A DNA stretch of 56,602 nt from Bacteroidota bacterium (lineage in GTDB: Bacteria; Bacteroidota; Bacteroidia; Bacteroidales; FEN-979): assembly GCA_026391775.1 (NCBI GenBank), contig JAPLDK010000004.1, positions 1-56,602 on the forward strand, in the 5' to 3' direction. Shown piece by piece: positions 7,000 through 14,966 of the stretch (positions within the stretch are counted from its first letter, which is position 1; each line of letters opens with the position of its first letter). The translations under genes were made by a program, and so were the position numbers. The notes under the pieces were generated by a model. It saw nothing but the letters and a program-made list of their open reading frames with translations. It ran no database searches and was not told the origin of the DNA.

Positions 7000-8200
7000 T
7001 TAAAATTTCAACTTGATCTTATCAACTGCCACTCTCTTGGTCTGGTCGACAATCTTGGCATAGATCTGAGTGGTTTTCAAGCTTCTGTGACCAAGCATTT
7101 TGGAAACCGTATAGATGTCAGTTCCTTTACTGAGCTGCAGTGTTGCAAAAGTATGTCTGAAACAATGGAAGGTAATTTCCTTGGTAATGCCGGCCAATCC
7201 TATCCATTTAGCAAGGTGTTTATTGGAGTAAGCCGAATAGGTAAGACCTTTAAACACCTTTTCATTCGGTTGCCGGCGTCCTCCCATAAGGCTGCTGGCC
7301 TGATCGGATATAGGCATCATTTCAACCATTTTTGTTTTCTGCTGGACGAAACGAACAAAGTACCCGTTATCGTTTATATACTCGACATTCTTCCATTGTA
7401 ATTTTTCTATATCACTAAATCTGAGACCTGTAAGGGCGGAGAACAAGGCAGCGTTTTTTAATATCTGATCTTCACATTCGGTTTTTACCAGGTTGTTCAA
7501 CTCATCAATGGTCAGAAAATTTCTCTGAGTTTCAACTTCTTTTATTCTGGCAACCCTGACATATAAATCGGTCCTCAGATACCCGTCTATATATGCTTGT
7601 TTCAGGGCTGCCTTGAATTTGTTAAAATAGGAGGAAGCGGAATTTGGAGCAAGAAGTGCTTTTGAACTTCGGTTGCTGGGTACCTTGATAAGATAATCCC
7701 TGAAATTTACCGCCTGAAAATTTTTCAAGATAATTGTATGCTGATACCCAGTTGTCATGATTTGATGACTGCCGTTTATTTTTCAGTTGATTGAAATAAT
7801 CCAGGAAGGATGAGTTTTCCCTTTCTTTTATCCTTAATTGCTCAATCTCATAGCCGGTATAAATTTCAGGCTTATTCAATTGGTTTTCCCGTTTCGACCT
7901 GATTTGCTCAGCAAGTTTCCAGGTGTCAAGGTTATGCTGTTTATCAATAGGGTTTAACTTTACTTTTTTCGGTTTTCCCTTATTATCGGTAACAGTGACA
8001 AATCTTTTCTGTTCCTTACCTCGTTGATCAAAGTACTTTTGCTCCTCAATAGCAATTTCATTGAAGAGAAATAGGTTTAAAAACTCCCGGCGGGTTGGTT
8101 TGTCAGACTCAGGGTGGGGGATAGGCGGATAAAAATCCAGGTATAGGCTTTGCCTGTTTCCCGAAATTGCCTTAGATCTTAATTTAACTTTTACAGTCAT
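7000..8200 (-). pseudogene. Tyrosine recombinase (integrase), frameshifted
   Basis: Two overlapping reading frames together make one Bacteroidota phage/transposon integrase. The first (8200-7622) carries the arm-binding and SAM-like start of the core-binding domain. The second (7758-7000) carries the rest, including the catalytic residues: Arg in TGLRFSD, the beta-hairpin Lys in QQKTK, HCFRH, LGHRS and the nucleophile Tyr in TQIYAK. The frame changes near 7,700-7,720, between SGGKF and NFRDYL. Relatives as I recall them have about 8-10 more residues at that point, so a small out-of-frame deletion is likelier than a programmed shift. Unless translation recodes, the product is inactive and the element is locked in place. 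The gene starts 8 nt after the upstream regulator. Confidence 0.8.
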
Positions 8201-8208
8201 TGCTAATG

Positions 8209-8808
8209 TTACATCAACAGGTTATCAATTGTCGTCTTTGGGACATAGGCGAACCACCCTTTTTTAATCTTAGGGATATTATGCCGTCTAATTAAATTAT
8301 GTAAAGCTGTTTCAGAAATGCGGTACTTCTCCTGGACCTCGGTCAGAGTATAACTATCAACGATATTAAAAGTTCCTTCTTCTTTTGTTGCAGGTTGTTT
8401 ATGCTTTTGCCTTTCAGCTTGTTCCCCTGAGACTTCTTCGAATTGCTCCATCAAGTCTGAGTTGAACAAAGCTTCAAGGTCGGCGTGCCTGATTAATGTC
8501 CTCCTGCCAAGTTTAGCGGCTCTTAAGCTGTTATTTTTTATTGCGCGCCAAATGGTCCAACGACTTACAGATAAAAGTTTACAGGCCTCAGAGATGGTTA
8601 AAAACTCTTTCGATTTCAATTCTTCTATTGGTTTTAACCTGATGATTTGGGTTTCCTTGTCGCTTTCTGCAACCTTTTCTACCCTTTTCCTGGCCTTATA
8701 AGCTTTTTTAGCACAATCATCGCTGCAGTACAGTGTTACTGTAGTTCTTGCAGTAAACTCGTTATTGCAGTATTGGCATATCCGTTGTACCTTAATGTTT
8801 GAGCTCAT
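8209..8808 (-). CDS. Zinc-ribbon and double-HTH regulator of the integrated element
   Basis: The protein has 199 residues. Cys11, Cys14, Cys28 and Cys32 form a CX2C-CX3C zinc ribbon. A first excisionase/MerR-type HTH covers about 68-115 (FLTISEACKLLSVSRWTIW, then a basic wing). A linker rich in E, Q and K follows, then a second HTH-like unit at about 150-199 (TLTEVQEKYRISETALHNL). It is the promoter-proximal gene of the operon, just ahead of the integrase. Five tandem 10-bp repeats lie immediately upstream of its start codon. It probably binds these repeats and controls the element, or acts as a directionality factor; that is inferred from architecture and position. Confidence 0.75.
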   Translation of the reverse strand: MSSNIKVQRICQYCNNEFTARTTVTLYCSDDCAKKAYKARKRVEKVAESDKETQIIRLKPIEELKSKEFLTISEACKLLSVSRWTIWRAIKNNSLRAAKLGRRTLIRHADLEALFNSDLMEQFEEVSGEQAERQKHKQPATKEEGTFNIVDSYTLTEVQEKYRISETALHNLIRRHNIPKIKKGWFAYVPKTTIDNLLM

Positions 8809-8810
8809 AA

Positions 8811-8860
8811 ATGTTGCATTATGTTGCAGTTTGTTTCATTACGTTGCAGTATGTTGCATA
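8811..8860. repeat. Five tandem 10-bp repeats (consensus ATGTTGCAKT)
   Basis: Units begin at 8811, 8821, 8831, 8841 and 8851. Four contain AYGTTGCA exactly; the middle one (TTGTTTCATT) is degenerate. The 10-bp period puts every unit on the same face of the DNA. The array lies between the operon promoter (8918-8950) and the start codon of the HTH regulator (8808), so bound protein would sit in the leader region. It fits a cooperative operator or an iteron/Xis-binding array. Confidence 0.75.
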
Positions 8861-8917
8861 AATTTTCACGCGAATTACTTTTTATTTTTCAAACGGTCCT
8901 GAGGTACAGGTGAGGTA

Positions 8918-8950
8918 CAAAGATATACAAAGCATACTAAAATAAACAAA
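8918..8950 (-). promoter_or_regulatory. Promoter of the integrated-element operon
   Basis: On the minus strand TATCTTTG (8918-8925) matches the Bacteroidota -7 box TAnnTTTG, and TTTG (8947-8950) lies 21 nt upstream as the -33 element. Transcription would begin near 8,911 and give a leader of about 100 nt that contains the five 10-bp repeats. Nearby, GAGGTACA occurs twice (about 8900-8919), partly overlapping the -7 box, and may be a regulator or att-related site. Confidence 0.5.
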
Positions 8951-8977
8951 TAACAAACGATACTTATTAACAAAACA

Positions 8978-9002
8978 AAAAGCCCGTTATTACTGAGCTT
9001 TT
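8978..9002 (-). terminator. Intrinsic terminator of mnmE
   Basis: Read on the minus strand, AAAAGCTC (9002-8995) pairs with GGGCTTTT (8985-8978) with one G-T wobble, a 9-nt loop and a following T-rich tail (8977-8967). It lies 43 nt past the mnmE stop. Its presence shows that the native 3' flank of mnmE is intact and that the integrated element ends to its left. Confidence 0.7.
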
Positions 9003-9044
9003 CGTGATTTAATTAAAATTTGTTATTGGGTTGATTTGTGCCGG

Positions 9045-10442
9045 TTACTTTCCGATGCAAAACCTGGAAAAAATATTCCCAAGGATATCATCCGTTGTGA
9101 TCTCACCGCTGATCTCGCCAAGATAATACAACGCATTTCGGATATTGCTTGAAAGCAGGTCGGCAGGAATGTCCTGCAACAGGCCGGTTTCCACCCCGGT
9201 TAATGCTGATTGCGCGTGCTGCAAGGCCTCATAATGCCGGGAATTGGAGATAACAAGGCCGTCGTTTATACCACTTAAACTTACTTTGCTTACGAGGCTT
9301 TCAGCTATCTGGTGAATGTTTTCATGGTGTTTGGCTGAAACGAAAATGGTCTCCTGGTTCAGGAAGGAAGTAAATCCCTTTGGCAGCTTTTTAACTTTAT
9401 CAAGTTTATTACCCACAAGGATAAGATGCCTCGAAGGGCTGTCGGCAATGTCTTTAAAATCATCAAGTGCCCTGACTACGTCTTCGAAGGATTCTTTCGT
9501 GGCGTCAAAAACGTAAAGCACAATGCTTGCTTCGCTTATCTTCTGCCAGGTCCGTTCAATTCCCATGCTTTCAATCACATTCTCGGCAGCCCTCAGTCCG
9601 GCAGTATCTATGAAACGGAAACTGTATCCCCCGATGACTATGGTATCCTCAATAGCATCTCTTGTCGTCCCGGGGATTTCGGAAACTATAGCTTTCTCCT
9701 CATTCAGAATGGCATTCAGCAGGGTCGATTTTCCCACATTCGGTTTACCGATGATAGCAACCGGTATTCCTGTTTTGATAACATTTCCAAGGCTGAATGA
9801 CTCAACCAATGACGAAATTTCAGTTTTAATGATCCTCACCAGTTTAATAAGCCTGCTGCGATCGGCAAATTCCACATCCTCTTCACTGAAATCAAGCTCT
9901 AGTTCCAGCAGTGAAACAAAGTCGATAAGCTGTTTCCGTAAAGACTTAAGTTTCTTGGAAAACCCACCTCTGAGCTGGGAAAATGCAAGTTCGTGCGATA
10001 TCTTCGAATGGGCGGCAATCACATCGGCTACGCCTTCGGCCTGTGTAAGGTCGAATTTGCCATTCATAAATGCCCTCAGCGTGAATTCGCCGGGCCCGGC
10101 CATCCGCAAACCATGATCAACCATCACCTCCATTATTCTTCGCTGGAGGTAAGCGGAGCCATGGATAGAAAGTTCAGCTACATCCTCCCCCGTATAGGAA
10201 TTCGGGGCACGGAAAATACTGAGCAGCGCGTCATCCAACGGCCCGTCAGCTGTATTGATAGTACCATGATGAATGGTATGTGAAACAACTTGTTTAAGGG
10301 AAGTTTTTTTGTTTGTAAACTTGAAGATATTTTCGAGGGTGGTGAATGTGAGGGGCCCTGAGATCCTTGCGACAGCAATAGCTCCGATCCCCGGGGCGGT
10401 TGAAATTGCACAGATTGTATCCAGTAATGATAATTGTACCAT
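9045..10442 (-). CDS. mnmE: tRNA modification GTPase MnmE
   Basis: MnmE works with MnmG to install the cmnm5 group on wobble uridine of tRNAs. The protein has 465 residues, the full family length. It has an N-terminal folate-binding domain (about 1-125), a helical domain and an inserted G domain with GKPNVGKST (about 225), TTRD, DTAGL and NKLD motifs, and it ends with the canonical FSRFCIGK whose Cys is needed for modification. The gene is divergent from sucD. A TATTTTTG -7-like box lies on its strand at 10455-10448, very close to the ATG, so the leader would be very short. The 3' end is undamaged although an integrated element lies just beyond its terminator. Confidence 0.97.
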   Translation of the reverse strand: MVQLSLLDTICAISTAPGIGAIAVARISGPLTFTTLENIFKFTNKKTSLKQVVSHTIHHGTINTADGPLDDALLSIFRAPNSYTGEDVAELSIHGSAYLQRRIMEVMVDHGLRMAGPGEFTLRAFMNGKFDLTQAEGVADVIAAHSKISHELAFSQLRGGFSKKLKSLRKQLIDFVSLLELELDFSEEDVEFADRSRLIKLVRIIKTEISSLVESFSLGNVIKTGIPVAIIGKPNVGKSTLLNAILNEEKAIVSEIPGTTRDAIEDTIVIGGYSFRFIDTAGLRAAENVIESMGIERTWQKISEASIVLYVFDATKESFEDVVRALDDFKDIADSPSRHLILVGNKLDKVKKLPKGFTSFLNQETIFVSAKHHENIHQIAESLVSKVSLSGINDGLVISNSRHYEALQHAQSALTGVETGLLQDIPADLLSSNIRNALYYLGEISGEITTDDILGNIFSRFCIGK

Positions 10443-10465
10443 AGGTACAAAAATATCAAATAAAA

Positions 10466-10496
10466 CTTGCCATTGTTTTAAAAGAATTTAATTTTG
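10466..10496 (+). promoter_or_regulatory. sucD promoter
   Basis: CTTG (10466-10469), a 19-nt spacer and TAATTTTG (10489-10496) match the Bacteroidota TTTG-N19-TAnnTTTG pattern. The -7 box ends only 2 nt before the upstream ATG at 10499, which favours the second ATG at 10514 as the real start. Confidence 0.55.
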
Positions 10497-10513
10497 GCAT
10501 GAAAAAAAAATCC

Positions 10514-11386
10514 ATGAGCGTACTTGTTGATGAGCATTCCAAAGTCCTTGTGCAGGGCTTTACAGGGCATGAAGGATCCTTTCATGCAGGGCAGATGATT
10601 GAATACGGTACTAATGTCGTTGGTGGCGTTACTCCGGGAAAAGGCGGTACAACCCATCTCGGGCGTCCGGTATTCAATACTGTTTCGGATGCTGTAAAAG
10701 CTATCGGAGCCGATGTTTCTGTAATTTTCGTCCCGCCTCCGATGGCAGCCGATGCTATTGTCGAGGCTGCTGATTCCGGTATTAAGCTCATCGTATGTAT
10801 AACCGAAGGTATCCCGGTCATCGATATGATTGCGGTCAAGGACTATCTCAAGTGTCAATCAATCAGGCTCATAGGCCCAAATTGTCCTGGTATTATCACT
10901 CCACCGCACACAAAAATAGGGATAATGCCGGGTTTCATTCACAAAAAAGGCTGCATCGGAATTGTTTCCCGCTCAGGAACGCTTTCATATGAAGCAGTTG
11001 ACCAGATCACTAAAGTCGGTCTCGGGCAAACCACAATGATAGGTGTGGGTGGGGATCCCATTCCCGGCACAACTATTAAGGAAGCCGTTCAGCTTTTTAT
11101 GGAAGATCCTGAAACCAAGGGCATCATTATGATAGGTGAAATAGGAGGGAACATGGAAACCGATGCCGCATACTGGATCAAAGAACATGGCACCAAACCC
11201 GTAGTAAGTTTTATCGCTGGTGCAACTGCTCCAAAAGGCCGGACCATGGGCCATGCAGGTGCAATCGTTGGTGGGAAAGCCGACACTGCCGAGGCTAAAA
11301 AGGAAATTCTCAGGGAATGCGGGATTCATGTTGTTGATTCACCGGCTGATCTCGGGGTGACAATGCTGAAGTCGCTAAATTCGTGA
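10514..11386 (+). CDS. sucD: Succinate-CoA ligase [ADP/GDP-forming], alpha subunit
   Basis: The alpha subunit binds CoA and carries the phosphohistidine in interconversion of succinyl-CoA and succinate in the TCA cycle. With the start used here it has 290 residues, close to the 289 of E. coli. The CoA-binding Rossmann part ([22 protein letters not shown]) is at the N-terminus. [20 protein letters not shown] and the active-site His in MGHAGAI are all present. A longer frame from an ATG at 10499 would add MKKKS, but the promoter -7 box abuts that ATG and SucD proteins begin at the MSVLV position. The beta subunit gene is not in the window. Confidence 0.95.
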   Translation: MSVLVDEHSKVLVQGFTGHEGSFHAGQMIEYGTNVVGGVTPGKGGTTHLGRPVFNTVSDAVKAIGADVSVIFVPPPMAADAIVEAADSGIKLIVCITEGIPVIDMIAVKDYLKCQSIRLIGPNCPGIITPPHTKIGIMPGFIHKKGCIGIVSRSGTLSYEAVDQITKVGLGQTTMIGVGGDPIPGTTIKEAVQLFMEDPETKGIIMIGEIGGNMETDAAYWIKEHGTKPVVSFIAGATAPKGRTMGHAGAIVGGKADTAEAKKEILRECGIHVVDSPADLGVTMLKSLNS

Positions 11387-11455
11387 AGGCGTAAGATAAG
11401 TGATGAACGTGATGGTCATTTAATTTTCGCTACCTTGCTACTTCGCTATTTACAT

Positions 11456-12865
11456 TTATGGTTTTTTAAAGTACTCGTAGGCTCCCAGTGACGGTGTATC
11501 CGGTCTTAGTATTCCCCTGATATCGTAAATAACTCCCATGGGAACCCCCAGATGATTGGCCTGGGAGGTACTGTCTATTTCATAATCATAATTCTGCACG
11601 TCAAGGAACAATGGATCATTGTTGGTCATGCATCCAATGTAATGGCTGGGGTTGGTTACTTTTAACGATGTTCTAAGCAGTGCATGGTCAAACATGTAGG
11701 CGAAGCTGGCTGTAGAAACACTGTCTAACCTGATCTCATCCGTTTCGGAACCGTAAACAATTGCATTCCCGAAATAGGCTTTTATGAGATCATTCGGGAT
11801 CTTATGCCCCAGGGTGTCGTAGGTAAAATTGCTTAACAGGACTGACGGAATGTTTCTTACTGCAGCAGTCCAGTAATTGCCGACCGTAAGCTGGCGGAAA
11901 TCATAACTTCCTCCTTTTTCAATCCTCAGGGCTGCCCCGCCGCAATTGCCGATTATACAGTTTGTTGACACAATTGATGTGGAGTAAGCATAAATACCGT
12001 CGTATACCATGTTCAGAATGATAGTACCGTCCATGGTAAGCTTTGGAGCAGAGCCGGGAACAAGGGAGTCTAATATCAGGCCATAATTCCCGTTTTTGAT
12101 GATTGCATTGTTCAGCGAATTATTCCTGCTCCCCCTTTCAAGGTATATCCCTTCCCATTGGCCAGTAAGATCGCGATAATAGGGATCCAGGCGGTCACTC
12201 TGTATCCTTACTGGATGCTCCCATTGTCCGTTAATACTAAGTGTAGCTTCATGAGAGACAGCAAGATATGCCTTTTTATGCAGGTACACTTTTGTGCCGG
12301 GCATAATGGCCAGCGAAGCTCCGGTATCGACCCTTAAAAATCCGTAAATGACATGCGCTTTAAGGCTATCCCAGACCTGGTTCCCTTTAAGGGTTTTCTC
12401 AATGTTAAAATCGGCATTCTGCCCGCAGGCTGCAAGCTGGACCTGCTGACGGTTTCCGTTGGTCGTGAAAATCAGCGAATCGCTTACGATGAAAGGAGTG
12501 TTTTTATCATTCGGGTTGATTGTGACCTTTACGAAAACAAAAATGCTGTCTTTTCCTGCGATTTCTATATTCTGAAAGTTGAAGCCCGGTATGCCATCGA
12601 CGTTGATACGGTACATAGACACAGATCCTCCGCTCAGCTGTATCTGGGATACGACAACTTTATTGTTATTATGGTTATAAACAAGAAGCCTCTTTGTTAC
12701 CGATCCAACAGAGGCAAGCACTGTATCGAACATTATAGTGTCGGTTGAGAAAGACAATACAATAGAGGGGCTTGAATCAACCTTTTCGGTCTTGCGGCAA
12801 GACCAGGTTAATGCCAGAAGGATCAGTATGGCAATGATAAAGATGACAGAGTTCTTGCTATGCAT
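11456..12865 (-). CDS. Beta-helix repeat lipoprotein
   Basis: This 469-residue protein has a hydrophobic N-terminal segment ending in a Cys (about residue 23, LTWSC) that fits a lipoprotein signal, so it is probably anchored in the outer membrane or periplasm. A beta-sandwich-like region follows (about 30-150). From about 180 to 400 there are right-handed parallel beta-helix repeats typical of pectin-lyase-like folds, with phrases such as GTKVYLHKKAYLAV and NAIIKNGNYGLIL. No polysaccharide-lyase catalytic triad is evident. The C-terminus (IYDIRGILRPDTPSLGAYEY) resembles the end of the choice-of-anchor/beta-helix family. The substrate is unknown. It is convergent with sucD and divergent from the glycogen operon. 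Confidence 0.75.
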   Translation of the reverse strand: MHSKNSVIFIIAILILLALTWSCRKTEKVDSSPSIVLSFSTDTIMFDTVLASVGSVTKRLLVYNHNNNKVVVSQIQLSGGSVSMYRINVDGIPGFNFQNIEIAGKDSIFVFVKVTINPNDKNTPFIVSDSLIFTTNGNRQQVQLAACGQNADFNIEKTLKGNQVWDSLKAHVIYGFLRVDTGASLAIMPGTKVYLHKKAYLAVSHEATLSINGQWEHPVRIQSDRLDPYYRDLTGQWEGIYLERGSRNNSLNNAIIKNGNYGLILDSLVPGSAPKLTMDGTIILNMVYDGIYAYSTSIVSTNCIIGNCGGAALRIEKGGSYDFRQLTVGNYWTAAVRNIPSVLLSNFTYDTLGHKIPNDLIKAYFGNAIVYGSETDEIRLDSVSTASFAYMFDHALLRTSLKVTNPSHYIGCMTNNDPLFLDVQNYDYEIDSTSQANHLGVPMGVIYDIRGILRPDTPSLGAYEYFKKP

Positions 12866-12945
12866 GGTTTATGTTTGGTCGGCAATTTATTAATAATTTA
12901 AGCTGGCCGGACATTCATAATAACGCCGCCTCTAAATTTATCGTA

Positions 12946-12979
12946 TTTTTGCGGTACCGGAAATTTTAGTTTATATTTG
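12946..12979 (+). promoter_or_regulatory. Promoter of the glycogen operon
   Basis: TTTTTG (12946-12951) and TATATTTG (12972-12979) are separated by 20 nt and match the Bacteroidota -33/-7 consensus. The leader then carries AGGAG (12988-12992), a strong Shine-Dalgarno with good spacing to the ATG at 13002. That is unusual in this phylum, where Shine-Dalgarno sites are often weak. Confidence 0.7.
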
Positions 12980-13001
12980 AATCTTTCAGGAGATCGGTGA
13001 A

Positions 13002-14954
13002 ATGAGTTATATCAATTTTGATAAATATCAGCTTATTAACCTGGAGTATTCGCTGAAACGCGAGATGCTCAGGTCGAACCGCGCCGGTTCATATGCAAAT
13101 ACGACAATTGTAAACTGTAATACACGAAAGTATCATGGGCTGCTTGTTACCCCCCAGCCGGGAATTGATCATGATATGCATGTTTTGCTTTCTACAGTTG
13201 ATGAGACTATCATACAACGGGATGCGGAATTTAACCTTGGCATACATAAATACCCGGGGAATATTTATAATCCCAAAGGGCATAAGTATATCAGGGATTT
13301 CACTACAGATCCCTTTCCCAAGCTAACTTACCGTGTCGGTGGTGCTGTTCTTACAAGAGAAAGCCTGTTTGATTCAAAGGAAGACAGGGTTATCATGAAA
13401 TATACGCTTGTTGAAGCCCACTCTCCGACAAAACTCAGGCTCAGACCTTTCCTGGCTTTCAGAAATTACCATACCCTGACGAGGGAAAATATTTTTGCCG
13501 ATAAAAAATTTGAAAAAGCGCCTGGAGGGATCAAGGTCAGAATGTACCCCGGGTACACCGATCTCTACATGCAGCTCTCAAAAAATAATGAGTACGTTCA
13601 TGTGCCGGACTGGTATCATAATATCGAATACCAGGAAGAAATGGACAGGGGATATGAATTCCAGGAGGATCTGTATAATCCGGGTTTTTTCGAGATTGAA
13701 ATTAAAACCGGCGAAAGCGTGTACTTCTGTGCCGGCACTCAGCAAATTTCCCAGGCCGGGATAAAGAGAGCGTATACGGCTGAAATGAAAAACCGCACGC
13801 CAAGGGATAACTTTGAAAACTGCCTTGTAAACGCAGCCCAGCAATTCGTTATTAAAAGAGGAAGTAAAACTTCACTTTTACCCGGTTATCCCTGGTTTAC
13901 ACGATCTGGCAGGGATACGTTTATCTCAATTCCGGGCTTGTTACTTGTTACCGGCGAGTATAAAACTGCAAAGGCTATCATTGACACAATGGTATCGGAG
14001 ATGAAAGGCCCCCTTATGCCACACTTTGGCTCAGGGAACAGTGTAACATATCATGCTGCGGATCCATCCTTATGGTTCATATGGGCTCTGCAGCAATATG
14101 GCATGTTTACCGGTACAGAAAAAAAGATATGGAAGGAATATAGGAAAAAGGTTCTCCAGATCCTTGAAGGTTACCGTGACGGTACCGAATTTAACATCCA
14201 TATGGAACCCGACGGTCTGATTTATGCGGGTATACATGGAATGGCTCTTACCTGGATGGATTCTGTTGCTTATGGAAAGCCCGTGACACCGAGAACAGGC
14301 AAAGCCGTGGAAATCAATAGCCTTTGGTATAATGCAGTTTGTTTTGCAGTTGAAAGCGCGGAAATGGCCGGTGACCGTGAATTTATCGCTGAATGGTCAA
14401 CACTTGCCGAAAGGATACCCAGGTCGTTTATAGACACATTCTGGAATCCTGAAAAGAAATATCTTGCCGACTATGTCGATGGGGAATACAAGGACTGGAC
14501 TGTAAGGCCCAACATGTTGTTTGCCACCTCACTGCCATTTTCTCCCATCACTGAAGAAATGCGTAAGGATGTCCTGAGCCGTGTACGGCAGGAACTTCTT
14601 ACTTCGAGGGGTATCCGCACTCTCACGCCAAAAAGCCCTGTTTATAAGGGGATATACTCCGGATCCCCTCAGGAACGTAACCTTGCTTATCACCAGGGTA
14701 CGGTCAGACCATGGCTTTTAGGTCATTTCACTGAAGGATATCTTAAAATCCACGGCAGAAGCGGTCTTTCGATGATAAAGAATTTATATGCCGGGTTTGA
14801 ACCGGTATTAACTGAATACGGTATTGGAACAATCAGTGAAATTTATGACGGTGATCCCCCTCACACACCCAGGGGAGCTGTGTCATATGCTGACAGTGTT
14901 GCCGAACTATTACGAGTCAAATGGTTGATTGATATTTATGACCAACCCCGTTAA
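13002..14954 (+). CDS. Glycogen debranching enzyme (amylo-alpha-1,6-glucosidase, GH133-like)
   Basis: This 650-residue enzyme should hydrolyse alpha-1,6 branch points of glycogen. The N-terminal beta domain (about 1-270) starts with the family signature NTRKYHGLLV. The C-terminal (alpha/alpha)6-barrel contains YPWFTRSGRDTFISIPG, the GLIYAG-WMD segment with likely catalytic acids (about 405-420), and HQGTVRPWLLGHF. It has no signal peptide, so the enzyme is cytosolic. It opens a four-gene operon with 12-, 15- and 31-nt gaps to synthase, amylase and synthase/phosphorylase genes, and has its own strong promoter and Shine-Dalgarno. Confidence 0.92.
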   Translation: MSYINFDKYQLINLEYSLKREMLRSNRAGSYANTTIVNCNTRKYHGLLVTPQPGIDHDMHVLLSTVDETIIQRDAEFNLGIHKYPGNIYNPKGHKYIRDFTTDPFPKLTYRVGGAVLTRESLFDSKEDRVIMKYTLVEAHSPTKLRLRPFLAFRNYHTLTRENIFADKKFEKAPGGIKVRMYPGYTDLYMQLSKNNEYVHVPDWYHNIEYQEEMDRGYEFQEDLYNPGFFEIEIKTGESVYFCAGTQQISQAGIKRAYTAEMKNRTPRDNFENCLVNAAQQFVIKRGSKTSLLPGYPWFTRSGRDTFISIPGLLLVTGEYKTAKAIIDTMVSEMKGPLMPHFGSGNSVTYHAADPSLWFIWALQQYGMFTGTEKKIWKEYRKKVLQILEGYRDGTEFNIHMEPDGLIYAGIHGMALTWMDSVAYGKPVTPRTGKAVEINSLWYNAVCFAVESAEMAGDREFIAEWSTLAERIPRSFIDTFWNPEKKYLADYVDGEYKDWTVRPNMLFATSLPFSPITEEMRKDVLSRVRQELLTSRGIRTLTPKSPVYKGIYSGSPQERNLAYHQGTVRPWLLGHFTEGYLKIHGRSGLSMIKNLYAGFEPVLTEYGIGTISEIYDGDPPHTPRGAVSYADSVAELLRVKWLIDIYDQPR

Positions 14955-14966
14955 ATCTGAGCTTCT

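Noticed and set aside
7622..7758. Programmed frameshift in the integrase
   Set aside because: I see no slippery heptamer with a downstream structure at the break. Relatives as I recall them have about 8-10 extra residues at this point, which fits a deletion.
8811..8860. Tandem repeats as a CRISPR array
   Set aside because: The units are only 10 bp with no spacers between them, and no cas gene is nearby.
9045..9080. Integration into the last codons of mnmE with a duplicated att core
   Set aside because: The mnmE C-terminus and its terminator are normal, and I found no second copy of its 3' end sequence in the first 9 kb.
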